From the NCBI RefSeq assembly GCF_002257645.1, contig NZ_NQMO01000002.1:434001-498000 (forward strand): 64,000 bases of DNA, read 5' to 3'. The notes under the pieces are model-generated. The model made no database searches. It saw nothing but the letters and a program-made list of their open reading frames with translations, and was not told where the DNA came from. This document shows, one piece after another, positions 9,923 to 18,833 of the stretch. This DNA is from Paenibacillus sp. XY044 (lineage in GTDB: Bacteria > Bacillota > Bacilli > Paenibacillales > Paenibacillaceae). Each line of letters begins with the position of its first letter. The stretch's first letter is position 1. Both the position numbers and the translations under genes were made by a program.

Positions 9923-10471
9923 ATGGCAGAACGTTTAGTAGGAAAACCAGCTCCTGAATTTACGATGGAAACTGTAACAGGTGACGGTACGGATTTCAGC
10001 AAAGCAAGCCTGACAGACTACCGCGGTAAATGGCTCGTATTCTTCTTCTATCCACTCGATTTCACTTTCGTGTGCCCTACGGAAATCACTGCGCTGAGCG
10101 ATGCTTCCGAGCAGTTCAAGGCACTTGACGCTGAAATTCTGGGTGTCAGCACGGACTCCATCCACAGCCACAAGGCATGGATCAACACACCGCGCGACTC
10201 GAACGGTCTTGGAAGAATCAACTTCCCGCTGGCTTCCGACATCACGAGATCCGTTGCGAAAGACTACGGCGTGTACATTGAAGAAGAAGGCGTTGCTCTT
10301 CGCGGTCTGTTCATCATCAACCCTGAAGGCGAGCTGAAGTATCAAGTGGTTAACCACAACGATATCGGCCGCAGCGTCGAAGAAACCCTTCGCGTCCTCC
10401 AAGCGCTGCAATCCGGCGGATTGTGCGCCATGAACTGGAAACCAGGCGACAAAAATCTGGTAACCAACTAA
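9923..10471 (+). CDS. Typical 2-Cys peroxiredoxin (AhpC/YkuU type)
   Basis: Thiol peroxidase that reduces hydrogen peroxide and organic hydroperoxides in the cytoplasm. 182 residues. The peroxidatic Cys is in FTFVCPTE (Cys51) and the resolving Cys in GGLCAMNW (Cys168), so it is a typical 2-Cys enzyme working as an antiparallel dimer or decamer. AAAGGAGGAATTTTTGAC precedes the ATG. It is monocistronic with its own terminator, and no ahpF-like reductase is adjacent, so it presumably uses thioredoxin or a distant AhpF. The PerR box upstream indicates peroxide induction. Similar in length and motifs to Bacillus YkuU as well as AhpC; I leave the symbol blank. Confidence 0.93.
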   Translation: MAERLVGKPAPEFTMETVTGDGTDFSKASLTDYRGKWLVFFFYPLDFTFVCPTEITALSDASEQFKALDAEILGVSTDSIHSHKAWINTPRDSNGLGRINFPLASDITRSVAKDYGVYIEEEGVALRGLFIINPEGELKYQVVNHNDIGRSVEETLRVLQALQSGGLCAMNWKPGDKNLVTN

Positions 10472-10487
10472 TTTTTAAATATTCGGA

Positions 10488-10531
10488 CAAGCCCCCTTTG
10501 CCTTGCTTGATGCAGGCCAAGGGGGTTTTTC
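10488..10531 (+). terminator. Intrinsic terminator after the peroxiredoxin gene
   Basis: CCCCCTTTGCCT pairs with AGGCCAAGGGGG, then TTTTT. Clear stem and T-run. Confidence 0.85.
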
Positions 10532-10622
10532 ATCAACTGCGGTTTTATGTTTAGAATGCCATGGACCGGTTGGAATAGGGCTAGATGCGCCAAATCTTCT
10601 TATTTTGTCATTTATATAGAAT

Positions 10623-10660
10623 GAACTAAAGAAATGAATGTAAATGCAAAACTTTAGTTC
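10623..10660. repeat. Perfect 9-bp inverted repeat upstream of the zinc-ribbon gene
   Basis: GAACTAAAG (10623-10631) and CTTTAGTTC (10652-10660), 20 bases apart, in an AT-rich 290-base stretch with no convincing ORF. There is no T-run after it, so it reads more like an operator or RNA hairpin than a terminator. Function unknown. Confidence 0.5.
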
Positions 10661-10818
10661 GATGAAGCAGGATTTGATCAAGACGATATAGAAAACCAAA
10701 GGGCATGAATACATGATAAAACTTGGGTTCCGACATGGTTGAAAAAAAGGAATTGTCGAGCTTGAAATCGAATACATTATGAAGAAATACGGTGGAATCC
10801 AGAGGAGGGTGAACTGGA

Positions 10819-11226
10819 ATGAGTTATTGCTGCGGAGCAAGTATGGTTGGAACGAAAGGTACGCTTAAACATTATCGCACTCAAGTCCATAATGTTCCCC
10901 TGTTGTTCTGTCCCGTGTGCCACCGGGTTGAGGTTCATTACAAGGTTGAGAATGAATACGAAATTTTGGCCGAATATGCGCATGGTGACGGGGCGGCAGA
11001 AATTGACTTTCAGGATTATGTGATCGAGGACGAAGAGACCATTTTTGAAAATGTGGTTAACTGCGAGAAGGAAGATCCGAAGGACATCATTCAGAGCCAG
11101 ATTGACATGGCTCTTGATTTGTTGACGGTCGCCAAGCAAATTCAAGACGAGAAATGGCAGAGCGAGCTGAAGAAAAGACTCGCGGTCATGAGCCAACGCC
11201 GGCTGCGTCTTCAGCATAAATCATAA
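10819..11226 (+). CDS. Zinc-ribbon protein (YgiT/MqsA-like finger)
   Basis: 135 residues, no function recognised. The N-terminal 40 residues have paired cysteines (YCCG at the start, FCPVCHRVEVHYKVE near residues 31-45) around a VHNVPLLFCPVCH segment like the small zinc domain of YgiT/MqsA proteins. Residues 50-85 are very acidic. The C-terminal 45 are helical and basic (KRLAVMSQRRLRLQ). GGAGGGTGAACTGG precedes the ATG. No toxin partner is adjacent, so it does not look like a toxin-antitoxin antitoxin. It lies alone, 387 bases upstream of the kinase gene. Confidence 0.7.
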   Translation: MSYCCGASMVGTKGTLKHYRTQVHNVPLLFCPVCHRVEVHYKVENEYEILAEYAHGDGAAEIDFQDYVIEDEETIFENVVNCEKEDPKDIIQSQIDMALDLLTVAKQIQDEKWQSELKKRLAVMSQRRLRLQHKS

Positions 11227-11301
11227 AATTTCATCGGATGCCCGGGGCTGCCGTCGAAACGGCGGAAATCGTCCCGGCTGAGCGCCCCGGTATGACATGG
11301 C

Positions 11302-11345
11302 ATCAGGTACAAAAATGAATTTTTTGTGTCTGATGCTTTTGTTTT
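11302..11345 (+). terminator. Intrinsic terminator after the zinc-ribbon gene
   Basis: GCATCAG(G)TACAAAAA pairs with TTTTTTGTG(T)CTGATGC around a 4-base loop, followed by TTTTGTTTT. The remaining 268 bases before the kinase show no gene. Confidence 0.75.
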
Positions 11346-11613
11346 AGGCATTATTTTTGCAAGAGGCGACATCCTTATTTTTACAGGAGAAGCCTCTGCT
11401 TGAGCGGGGACTTTCGGCTAAGAAGCAGCGCTGATTGACGGCTTTCTTTTTCAGGCCGGGACCATTTTTTCTTTTTTCGACAGTATCTCTTGTTGAGTTT
11501 TCCGGCGAGCTTGTCTATGATTAAACTAATCTTTATTACTGGCCAAAAGATGGAATATTTGCCTGTTAACGATTTGCCAATTCCGTCATTTCCTTATAAA
11601 GGGGGGGCATCGT

Positions 11614-12723
11614 GTGAGCGAAATCCAAGAGACGTTGTTGCAGTCCCTGGAGGCTTTTCAATCAACGCAGCTTGTGAAGAACAAGTACGAGAACATCTTG
11701 GAGCACTTGGACAGTGGGGTAATCCTTTTCGACAGTGAAGGCGTTTTGACATTTATCAATGTGCAAATGGCGAGGTTGTTGGAAATTTCCCGTAAGTCGT
11801 TGACTGGACTAACCTTGCTTCAAATCTTGCGTCATCCCCAGTTAAGCCGGTATAAGAAGAAAAAGATACTGCGTATTTACCGTGAAACCATTTTTCACCG
11901 AAAAAGATACCATGAGCTAAGTGATGAAACCGGACGCCAGTGGCTTCTTACCGTCACCTACGGCGATCAAATGGACGGTGATTTTTTATTTAGTGTCAAG
12001 GATGTATCCGATTTCAAACAAATCGAACAAACCGCCTATCGGAACGACAAGCTGGCAATGCTCGGAAAGATTTCAGCTTCGATCGCCCACGAAATCCGCA
12101 ACCCACTCACAGCCATCCGCGGATTCATTCAGCTGCTGAGACCTCATTTGACCAAGCTCGGAAAAGACGAGTATGCACGCATTATATTGACCGAAATCGA
12201 CCGGGCGAACGACATTATTTATGAGTTTTTGAATTCGTCCAAGCCGTCCGCGCCGCAAACGACCGTCATCCCCGTTTCGTCCCTGCTAAAGGAGGTCGTT
12301 TTGCTCACGGAGAGCGAAGCGCTGATGAATGGCTGCGAGGTCGTTCTGATCGATGAATCTACGCCCCTTCATATATCCGTTGATGTCAAGCAGATTAAAC
12401 AGGTCATTCTCAACATTATTAAAAACGCCATGGATGCGATCAATGATCTGGGACATGAGCATAACGGACGGATAGAAATCCGCACGCGCAAAGACCAGAG
12501 AAACGTAAATATATGTATTTCGGATAACGGAAAGGGTATGGATCATATCACGCTGAGTCATTTGTTCGACCCCTTCTTTACGACGAAGGAAAGCGGGACG
12601 GGCCTTGGGCTGTCCGTCAGCTACCGGATCATCAAGAATCACCGGGGTTATATCTCGGTCGACAGCAAAGTTGGGAAGGGAACGGAGTTTGTGATCTCGC
12701 TTCCGATCGTTGAAATGTCCTGA
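11614..12723 (+). CDS. Cytoplasmic PAS sensor histidine kinase (sporulation-kinase-like)
   Basis: 369 residues. A single PAS domain (about 25-135; SGVILFDSEGVLTFIN), then HisKA with the phospho-accepting His159 in ASIAHEIRNPLTAIRGF, then the ATPase domain with NIIKNAMDAI (N box), DNGKGM (G1), FDPFFTTKESGTGLGLS (F and G2). There is no transmembrane segment, so it is soluble. The HisKA signature is the one shared by Bacillus KinA-KinE, which feed phosphate to Spo0F; no response regulator is adjacent, as is usual for orphan sporulation kinases. Start is a GTG with AAAGGGGGGG 8 bases upstream. A Spo0F target is inference. Confidence 0.88.
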   Translation: MSEIQETLLQSLEAFQSTQLVKNKYENILEHLDSGVILFDSEGVLTFINVQMARLLEISRKSLTGLTLLQILRHPQLSRYKKKKILRIYRETIFHRKRYHELSDETGRQWLLTVTYGDQMDGDFLFSVKDVSDFKQIEQTAYRNDKLAMLGKISASIAHEIRNPLTAIRGFIQLLRPHLTKLGKDEYARIILTEIDRANDIIYEFLNSSKPSAPQTTVIPVSSLLKEVVLLTESEALMNGCEVVLIDESTPLHISVDVKQIKQVILNIIKNAMDAINDLGHEHNGRIEIRTRKDQRNVNICISDNGKGMDHITLSHLFDPFFTTKESGTGLGLSVSYRIIKNHRGYISVDSKVGKGTEFVISLPIVEMS

Positions 12724-12829
12724 TCCGGCACAGCAGGAACATTTTGTCTTTAGAGTTGCTTTGGACAACGGTGGAATAATATATATGACTATCGTCCGAA
12801 AAACTTGAAGACAAAGGAAGATAACGCCG

Positions 12830-14374
12830 ATGAATGGACATCCGTTTTCCGAAGGACAAGATATTACGGTCACATGGAAGGATCATACGGAAGCTTCGCA
12901 GCTGAGTACAGATGCGCTTGTTGTTATGGTTTCCCAAAAGGATTTCGAGGATAACGCCTTTTCTCCCAGTCTTGCACCCATCGTGCAGCAGCTTAGGGAC
13001 AGCCGCCTGTTCGGTGCTACCTTCAATCAAATCCACGCGCTGCCTGTACCTGAATCAAGCGGTCATCGCGCCGTCATTTTAGTGGGAACGGGAGACCGTC
13101 CGCTGACCTCCGAAGAACTTAGGCTTGCTGCCGTTCAGGCAGCGAGAACCGCTCTCAAAATCCAAGCCCGAAGCCTGGCATGGGAAGTGCCCATCACCAT
13201 GATGCGATTTACTGCGGAACAGAACACGATGACTGCGGCCCAGGCCCTAACCGAAGGGTTCATCCTGGGAGCATATCGGATCAAGCAGTACAAACGGAAT
13301 TCTCCTGTGTACACCGGTGTCAAAGAGATGGTATTTTTTCGAAAAGGTAACGCCGATCCCCGGGAAGCCGATGAATGGCGTCAAGGCATCATCCGTGGAA
13401 AAGCGGCCGCCGAAGCCACCTGCCTGGCGCGGGATTTAACGAATCTTCCCGGGAATATGCTGGTTCCTGACGATCTGGCGAAGCACGCGCAGCGGATTGC
13501 CCGGCAGTACGGCATGGAATCGCGCACGCTGAACGTCGAGGAGCAGAAGGCACTCGGCATGGGCGGATTGCTATCGGTTGGTCAAGGGAGCGTTCATCCG
13601 CCGCGGATGATCATGATGAAGTATCAAGGAAGGAACAGCTGGGATGACGTCATCGGCCTCGTCGGCAAAGGCATCACGTTCGATACTGGCGGCATCTCGC
13701 TGAAGAAACGGCTCGGCATGGAAGAGATGATCAGCGATATGGGCGGAGCCGCTGCGGTGCTGGGCGTCATGAACGCACTGGGAGCGCTGAAGCCTAAGGT
13801 GAATGTCGTGGCTGTCATCCCGAGTGCCGAGAACATGCCCGGCGGCAACGCCTTTAAGCCGGGGGACGTGATCCGCTCGCTCAGCGGCCGGACGATCGAG
13901 GTGCTGAATACCGATGCGGAAGGCAGAGTGGTGCTCGCCGACGGCATGACCTATGCCAGGCAGCTCGGTGCAACCCGTCTGATCGATGTCGCGACGCTCA
14001 CGGGCGCCGTCGAGACCGCCTTGGGAGATGTGGCGACAGGAGCGGTGGCGAATGACGATACTTTTCTGCAGGAGCTGATTCTCGCTTCAAAAAGGTCCGG
14101 GGAAAAAGTATGGCCGCTTCCTGCTTACAAGGAATTTTGGGATATGCTTAAAAGCGATGTGGCGGACATTCGCAACAGTACCGGAGGCAGGGGAGCGGCG
14201 ATTACGGCAGGCCTGTTTATCGGCACCTTTGCCGAAGGGCTGCCGTGGATTCATCTCGATATCGCCGGGACGGCTTATATCCACAAGGAGCGGGGCGTGA
14301 ATCCCAAGGGAGGCACCGGGGTAATGGTACGCACCCTGCTGGAATGGCTGATGTCGCAAGCGGAATCCTCATAA
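12830..14374 (+). CDS. pepA: Leucyl aminopeptidase (M17 family)
   Basis: Cytosolic dinuclear-metal exopeptidase removing N-terminal residues from peptides. 514 residues: a variable N-terminal macro-like domain (about 1-190) and the catalytic domain. Metal and catalytic residues are visible in LVGKGITFDTGGISLKK (Lys, Asp), ISDMGGAAAVLG and the family signature NTDAEGRVVLADGMTYA. AAAGGAAGATAACGCCG precedes the ATG. It lies 106 bases after the kinase in the same orientation. A weak AAAGCGG...CCGCTTT hairpin follows the stop (14386-14418). Confidence 0.93.
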   Translation: MNGHPFSEGQDITVTWKDHTEASQLSTDALVVMVSQKDFEDNAFSPSLAPIVQQLRDSRLFGATFNQIHALPVPESSGHRAVILVGTGDRPLTSEELRLAAVQAARTALKIQARSLAWEVPITMMRFTAEQNTMTAAQALTEGFILGAYRIKQYKRNSPVYTGVKEMVFFRKGNADPREADEWRQGIIRGKAAAEATCLARDLTNLPGNMLVPDDLAKHAQRIARQYGMESRTLNVEEQKALGMGGLLSVGQGSVHPPRMIMMKYQGRNSWDDVIGLVGKGITFDTGGISLKKRLGMEEMISDMGGAAAVLGVMNALGALKPKVNVVAVIPSAENMPGGNAFKPGDVIRSLSGRTIEVLNTDAEGRVVLADGMTYARQLGATRLIDVATLTGAVETALGDVATGAVANDDTFLQELILASKRSGEKVWPLPAYKEFWDMLKSDVADIRNSTGGRGAAITAGLFIGTFAEGLPWIHLDIAGTAYIHKERGVNPKGGTGVMVRTLLEWLMSQAESS

Positions 14375-14533
14375 GACAATGAACGTAAAGCGGAGTCCTG
14401 GGCGGGATAGCCGCTTTATTTCGTATGCCTTCATATGCAGCCATGCTCGCCCGCACAAATAACCTTTACTTTTCCGGTCACCTTCAAGTATGATGAAGGA
14501 ATAAATTTTATGCCGGAAGGAGAAGCTTGTTGG

Positions 14534-15499
14534 ATGAAAACGAACCCTTGTAAAATTGTCGATTGCACGATTCGCGATGGGGGACTGGTCAATAACTGGG
14601 ACTTCAGCGTCGAATTTGTACAAACTTTATACGCCGGACTGAATGAGGCCGGTGTTGACTATATGGAGATCGGCTACAAAAATTCACCCAAACTGCTGAA
14701 GGGCGCCGATTCTGCCGGACCTTGGCGCTTTCTGGACGATGAATTCCTGCGTGAAGTGATCCCTCAGAAAGGCAAAACCAAGCTGTCCGCGCTCGTGGAT
14801 ATCGGCCGTGTCGATGAGAATGATATTTTGCCGCGCGAAGAGAGCCTGCTGGATTTGATCCGCGTAGCCTGCTACATCAAGGACGTGGATAAAGCGCTGG
14901 AGCTGGTGCAGACGTTCCATGACCGCGGTTACGAAACGACGCTGAACATTATGGCATTGTCCAATGTCATGGAGAATGAGCTGCTGGAAGCCTTCGAAAT
15001 GATCCGGGAGAGTGTGGTGGATGTCGTCTACATCGTAGACTCCTATGGAAGCCTTGACCACAAGGACGTGGAGTACTTGGTAGAGAAGTTCAAGAAGCAT
15101 CTGCCGAATAAGCGTCTTGGCGTTCATACGCATAACAATATGCAGCTGGCCTTCTCCAACACGCTGACCGCTGCGGAACTGGGCGTAGAGCTGCTGGACG
15201 CCTCCGTATACGGAATGGGCCGCGCGGCAGGCAACTGCCCGACCGAGCTGCTCGTTACCCATCTGAAGAACACCCATTACACCCTTCGTCCGGTGCTGGA
15301 TTTGATCGAACGCCTGATGATTCCGCTTCGTGAAAAGGAAGAATGGGGCTACCTGATTCCTTACATGGTTACTGGAACGCTGGGGGAGCATCCCCGTTCC
15401 GCCATGGCGCTCCGGGCATCGGAGGATAAGGACAAGTACGTGGATTTCTACGACAAGCTGACGACTCCGGAAGTCAACTTTGATCCGAAATACAAGTAA
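14534..15499 (+). CDS. HMGL-like aldolase-domain protein
   Basis: 321-residue TIM-barrel protein of the DRE-TIM metallolyase superfamily, which includes isopropylmalate/homocitrate synthases and 4-hydroxy-2-oxovalerate aldolase. Visible: IVDCTIRDGG (the DRE/DxR-like metal segment), TLNIMALSN, YIVDSYGSL, and the HxH metal motif in GVHTHNNMQLAFSNTL. It is shorter than LeuA and lacks the C-terminal regulatory domain, so it is not leucine synthesis; the aldolase subgroup fits better. The frame opens 99 bases earlier, but the domain starts at the ATG at 14534, which has AAGGAG upstream. Substrate unknown; an aldehyde dehydrogenase partner is absent. Confidence 0.8.
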   Translation: MKTNPCKIVDCTIRDGGLVNNWDFSVEFVQTLYAGLNEAGVDYMEIGYKNSPKLLKGADSAGPWRFLDDEFLREVIPQKGKTKLSALVDIGRVDENDILPREESLLDLIRVACYIKDVDKALELVQTFHDRGYETTLNIMALSNVMENELLEAFEMIRESVVDVVYIVDSYGSLDHKDVEYLVEKFKKHLPNKRLGVHTHNNMQLAFSNTLTAAELGVELLDASVYGMGRAAGNCPTELLVTHLKNTHYTLRPVLDLIERLMIPLREKEEWGYLIPYMVTGTLGEHPRSAMALRASEDKDKYVDFYDKLTTPEVNFDPKYK

Positions 15500-15513
15500 A
15501 CCGCTGTATTCAT

Positions 15514-15555
15514 AAAAAAGGGGCTGCCCGTCACATGACGGGCAGCCCCTTTTTG
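15514..15555. terminator. Bidirectional terminator between the aldolase gene and the convergent small genes
   Basis: AAAAAGGGGCTGCCCGTCA and TGACGGGCAGCCCCTTTTT form a near-perfect stem with A and T tails on both sides. It serves the plus-strand aldolase gene and the minus-strand pair ending at 15559. Confidence 0.93.
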
Positions 15556-15558
15556 GCT

Positions 15559-15810
15559 TCAATCGAGTCTGATATATTCGCGTTCACCGGTACGGTGATT
15601 ATAATAAACCTGGTATTTATGACCGTCTTTCGGGTCAATGAATACTTCCGAAGTCGGCGTAAATGTTCCGTTCATGATATCCCTGCTGCCCCCGCTGTCG
15701 TCCCGGCGGCGGTACCTCTTGTCAAAGAAGCGCCAGCTGACCCATAACAGCAAGAGAAAAGCGACCAGCTCCAAGGCGTATATAAGCAGAATAATGACCA
15801 TACCTCCCAT
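15559..15810 (-). CDS. Small single-span membrane protein
   Basis: 83 residues, unrecognised. One N-terminal transmembrane helix (about residues 4-24, VIILLIYALELVAFLLLLWV), then a basic stretch (RFFDKRYRRRDD) that should place the remainder in the cytoplasm, and a Tyr-rich tail (YQVYYNHRTGEREYIRLD). Its ATG shares one base with the upstream stop (TGATG), so it depends on translational coupling with the UPF0145 gene; no independent ribosome site is seen for the first ATG. Confidence 0.65.
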   Translation of the reverse strand: MGGMVIILLIYALELVAFLLLLWVSWRFFDKRYRRRDDSGGSRDIMNGTFTPTSEVFIDPKDGHKYQVYYNHRTGEREYIRLD

Positions 15811-16133
15811 CAGCCGACAGGACGGGTTCTGACGACCGTGCCGTAGGCAACAATTTCGCTCATGTTATTGCCGATATCCCCGCTGTCAAAGCGCATCATC
15901 ACGATGGAGTCGCCGCCCATGGCATGCGCGTTCTGCACCATCCGGTCCACCGCCTGCCGTCGTGCATCCTCAATCATCTGGGTGTACTGCTTCACTTCGC
16001 CGCCGACCAGGCCTTTCAGGGAAGCCATAATATCCCCGCCGATGCCTCTGGCTCTAACGACGACGCCAAACGTGGTGCCGAGAACCTCGATAATTTCATG
16101 ATTGGCTACATTTTCGGTTGTTGTAATGATCAT
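15810..16133 (-). CDS. UPF0145 (YbjQ-type) protein
   Basis: 107 residues of the YbjQ/UPF0145 family, small homo-oligomeric proteins of unknown role sometimes called heavy-metal-binding domains. Family landmarks: GTTFGVVVRARGIGGDIMA, KQYTQMIEDARRQAVDRMV, AHAMGGDSIVMMRFDS and a final VAYGTVV. The ATG at 16133 follows AAGGGG by 11 bases; a GTG 12 bases earlier is too close to that site. First of a two-gene unit with the membrane protein. The 211 bases upstream, shared with the divergent GGDEF/EAL gene, contain no further ORF I can support. Confidence 0.85.
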   Translation of the reverse strand: MIITTTENVANHEIIEVLGTTFGVVVRARGIGGDIMASLKGLVGGEVKQYTQMIEDARRQAVDRMVQNAHAMGGDSIVMMRFDSGDIGNNMSEIVAYGTVVRTRPVG

Positions 16134-16344
16134 ACAATGCCACACCCCTTAGGTATTATATACTTCAATACGGATGAAAGAGCAGGAGGATTCATTTTTT
16201 TTGCAAAATGACTCATGTCGAACGATGTCCCGAATGCAAAATTATTGTCTGTTGCTAGCAGGAATGTGGGCGTGAATGTGGAATTATTTAGCATGAAATT
16301 CATATATAAATATTTCAGAAAAAACCCGGGGGTCAGAGGACTGC

Positions 16345-18447
16345 ATGCATACAAGAGTAGAGAAAAGACGAACGATCAGGACGGCCTTGGTGGGGATCTT
16401 GTTTTTTATTGCGGTTCAGATCGTTCATTCTGCATTTTTATACAGTAATGATGGCGCCGGCTGGTTCAAGACGATTTATGTGCTTGCCGGGTGGAGCAGT
16501 GTAGCTGTCAGCTTTGCCGTATTCGCCCAAGGATGGCTGTTATTCTCGCACAAACTATCGCGGCACAGGCTGTATACGGCTGCGCTGTTTTTATGTCTGG
16601 CTGTGTTTGACTTTTTGCAGACGGCCAGCTTGCTCGGAATTCCTCTATTTGGCTATGCCTTGAATCAGGACGATGCCATGTGGCTGCTTATCATTTCTAA
16701 GGGAGCGTGCGCCCTCGGGCTTCTGTCGATTTATAATCTGAAAGACACGATGGTGTCGATTACCCATAAACGCCTCGTATTTTTGATCACATCGGTCGTG
16801 ATCGTATTGGGTGTGATTGCCTTTTTCCTGTGGCATCAGAAGCTTCCTTTGCTGATGAACCACGGCAGCATTAATTGGCTGAAGAAATATTTGGACCTGG
16901 TGATTATTGCCGTCTGTCTGATTGGAATCGGGTCGATCATGTACCGTGGCAGAAAGGACCGGGCACCGTCGCTGCTCATTATTATCCGGGCGCTGATCTA
17001 CTCCGCTCTTGGACAGGGGCTGATGATGACAGCGGATCATACATATCAGTGGAATTACTTGCTAGGCACCCTATCCGGCGGTGTGGCTTATTATCTGATG
17101 CTCAAGGGGGTCTACCGCCTGACGATCGAGGATCCTTTCCGGGAACAGCAGCGGGTGGAGGCGCGGATGAACTATTTGGCGTTCCACGATGATTTGACTG
17201 GACTTCCAAACAAACGCCGGTTGACCCAGCGTATCTCCAGCATCATCAAGAATGCCGGGCATGAAATGACCGGGGTCGTCGTTTTTAACGTCAACCGCTT
17301 CAAAAATATTAATGACTCCCTGGGGCATCAGGCAGGGGACCGGATTCTGCAGCTTGTCGGCGACCGCCTCAAACGGAATACCGAGTCCAGAGAGGAAGTA
17401 TTCAGCATGGGCTCCGATGAGTTCGCCATCATTCTTCCTGCGCTTGCCGGCGTCGAAGAGGGGATGGAGCGGATCCGCTACTTGCTGAAGCTTTTTGAAA
17501 AGCCTGTCGTCATCGAGGAAAACGATTATCATATCACGCTCTGCGCAGGGATGGCGGTCTTTCCGCAAGACGGAGATACGGCCGAGGAGCTGATTCAGCA
17601 CGCGGACACCGCCGTTCACCATGCCAAAGACTACGGAGTCGACGTTCGTCACTTTGTCCCATCCATGCAGTTGAAAGCGAAAGAACGGCTCCGCCTGGAG
17701 AATGACCTTCGCAAAGGGATCGAGCGGGAAGAGTTTTATTTGGAGTATCAGCCGCTCGTTCATCTGGAAAGCAACGAAATCGTCGGTATGGAGGCGCTGC
17801 TGCGCTGGCGGCATCCCAAACGGGGATTCGTCTCGCCGGCCGAATTCATTCCGCTGGCTGAGGAGAGCGGTTTGATTGTTCCTTTAGGCGAGTGGGTTCT
17901 TCGTACAGCGTGCTTGCAAAATAAAAAATGGCAGCAGGCCGGATATAAGCCGATCTGCGTCTCGATCAACTTATCCATGCGTCAGTTTCTTCAGCCTCAG
18001 TTGGCGGAACGCATCGGATCCATCCTGAATGAAATCGGCCTGGACCCGAAGTACGTCGAGCTGGAAATTACGGAAAGCATGACGTTCGACAAGGAGACGG
18101 CGTTTGAACAACTCCGGCGTTTGAAGCAGCTGGGCGTGTTCATCAGTATCGACGACTTTGGCACAGGCTACAGCTCGCTGCATTATTTGAAAAACATGCC
18201 GATCGACCGCCTGAAAATCGACCGTTCCTTCGTTCACGAAGTGATGAGCGACCATAACGATGCGGCGATCGTCTCCACGATCGCGTCGATGGCTCATCAT
18301 CTGCAGCTCAAGGTGACGGCCGAGGGAGTAGAGAATGAGGAGCAGCTTCTTTTCTTGAAGGAACAGCGCTGCCATGAGGGTCAAGGCTACTATTTCAGCA
18401 AGCCGATTTCGCCGGAAGACTTTGAGCGGACCTTTCTGCTGAATTAA
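16345..18447 (+). CDS. Membrane GGDEF-EAL protein with degenerate GSDEF motif
   Basis: Cyclic-di-GMP enzyme, 700 residues. Residues about 12-250 hold seven or eight hydrophobic helices forming a membrane sensor domain. A GGDEF domain follows (HDDLTGLPNKR near 277, NDSLGHQAGD), but the active-site motif reads MGSDEF, with Ser in place of the second Gly, so cyclase activity is doubtful. The EAL domain (about 450-695) keeps GMEALLRWRHP, SINLSMRQF, ELEITES and DDFGTGYSSLHYLKNMPID, so it should be a working phosphodiesterase. Net effect is probably c-di-GMP breakdown, with the GGDEF domain possibly acting as a GTP sensor (inference). Its stop lies 75 bases before a tRNA operon. Confidence 0.9.
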   Translation: MHTRVEKRRTIRTALVGILFFIAVQIVHSAFLYSNDGAGWFKTIYVLAGWSSVAVSFAVFAQGWLLFSHKLSRHRLYTAALFLCLAVFDFLQTASLLGIPLFGYALNQDDAMWLLIISKGACALGLLSIYNLKDTMVSITHKRLVFLITSVVIVLGVIAFFLWHQKLPLLMNHGSINWLKKYLDLVIIAVCLIGIGSIMYRGRKDRAPSLLIIIRALIYSALGQGLMMTADHTYQWNYLLGTLSGGVAYYLMLKGVYRLTIEDPFREQQRVEARMNYLAFHDDLTGLPNKRRLTQRISSIIKNAGHEMTGVVVFNVNRFKNINDSLGHQAGDRILQLVGDRLKRNTESREEVFSMGSDEFAIILPALAGVEEGMERIRYLLKLFEKPVVIEENDYHITLCAGMAVFPQDGDTAEELIQHADTAVHHAKDYGVDVRHFVPSMQLKAKERLRLENDLRKGIEREEFYLEYQPLVHLESNEIVGMEALLRWRHPKRGFVSPAEFIPLAEESGLIVPLGEWVLRTACLQNKKWQQAGYKPICVSINLSMRQFLQPQLAERIGSILNEIGLDPKYVELEITESMTFDKETAFEQLRRLKQLGVFISIDDFGTGYSSLHYLKNMPIDRLKIDRSFVHEVMSDHNDAAIVSTIASMAHHLQLKVTAEGVENEEQLLFLKEQRCHEGQGYYFSKPISPEDFERTFLLN

Positions 18448-18454
18448 AAAAGTA

Positions 18455-18483
18455 TTGCAATCCCGCGGCATCCGTGATATATT
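18455..18483 (+). promoter_or_regulatory. Promoter of the tRNA-Pro/tRNA-Gly unit
   Basis: TTGCAA (18455-18460), 17 bases, TATATT (18478-18483), about 40 bases before the tRNA-Pro gene. Confidence 0.65.
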
Positions 18484-18521
18484 ATTTCTTGTCTTCACAA
18501 GATGATATATCTTGAATGCAA

Positions 18522-18595
18522 CGGGATGTAGCTCAGCTTGGTAGAGCACCTGGTTTGGGACCAGGGGGTCGCATGTTCAAATCGTGTCATCCCGA
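18522..18595 (+). tRNA. tRNA-Pro (anticodon TGG)
   Basis: Acceptor arms CGGGATG and CATCCCG pair fully. D arm GTAGCTCAGCTTGGTAGAGC, anticodon loop TTTGGGA giving TGG, T arm with GTTCAAATC. The discriminator is A at 18595 and CCA is not encoded. Confidence 0.95.
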
Positions 18596-18660
18596 TACTA
18601 GGCATTCACCCTGAGAAAGTACGAGATTCGCCTTGGCGGCTTTGCTTTTGCAGGTGATAT

Positions 18661-18734
18661 GCGGGTGTAGTTCAATGGTAGAACTTCAGCCTTCCAAGCT
18701 GATAGCGTGGGTTCGATTCCCATCACCCGCTCCA
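18661..18734 (+). tRNA. tRNA-Gly (anticodon TCC), CCA encoded
   Basis: Acceptor GCGGGTG pairs with CACCCGC. D loop TTCAATGGTAG, anticodon loop CTTCCAA giving TCC, T arm GGGTTCGATTCCC. Discriminator T followed by genomic CCA. It lies 65 bases after tRNA-Pro, probably in the same transcript. Confidence 0.95.
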
Positions 18735-18750
18735 TATTAGTTAAAACAAA

Positions 18751-18778
18751 CAACGCCGATGGCGTTTTTTTTGTTTTG
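18751..18778 (+). terminator. Terminator of the tRNA unit
   Basis: AACGCC, loop GAT, GGCGTT followed by TTTTTTTGTTTT. Confidence 0.75.
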
Positions 18779-18833
18779 GAGCGGATGTGGGGAGAGAACC
18801 CACGCGCGTGGGTGCGACCGTCCGTGCCGGCTT

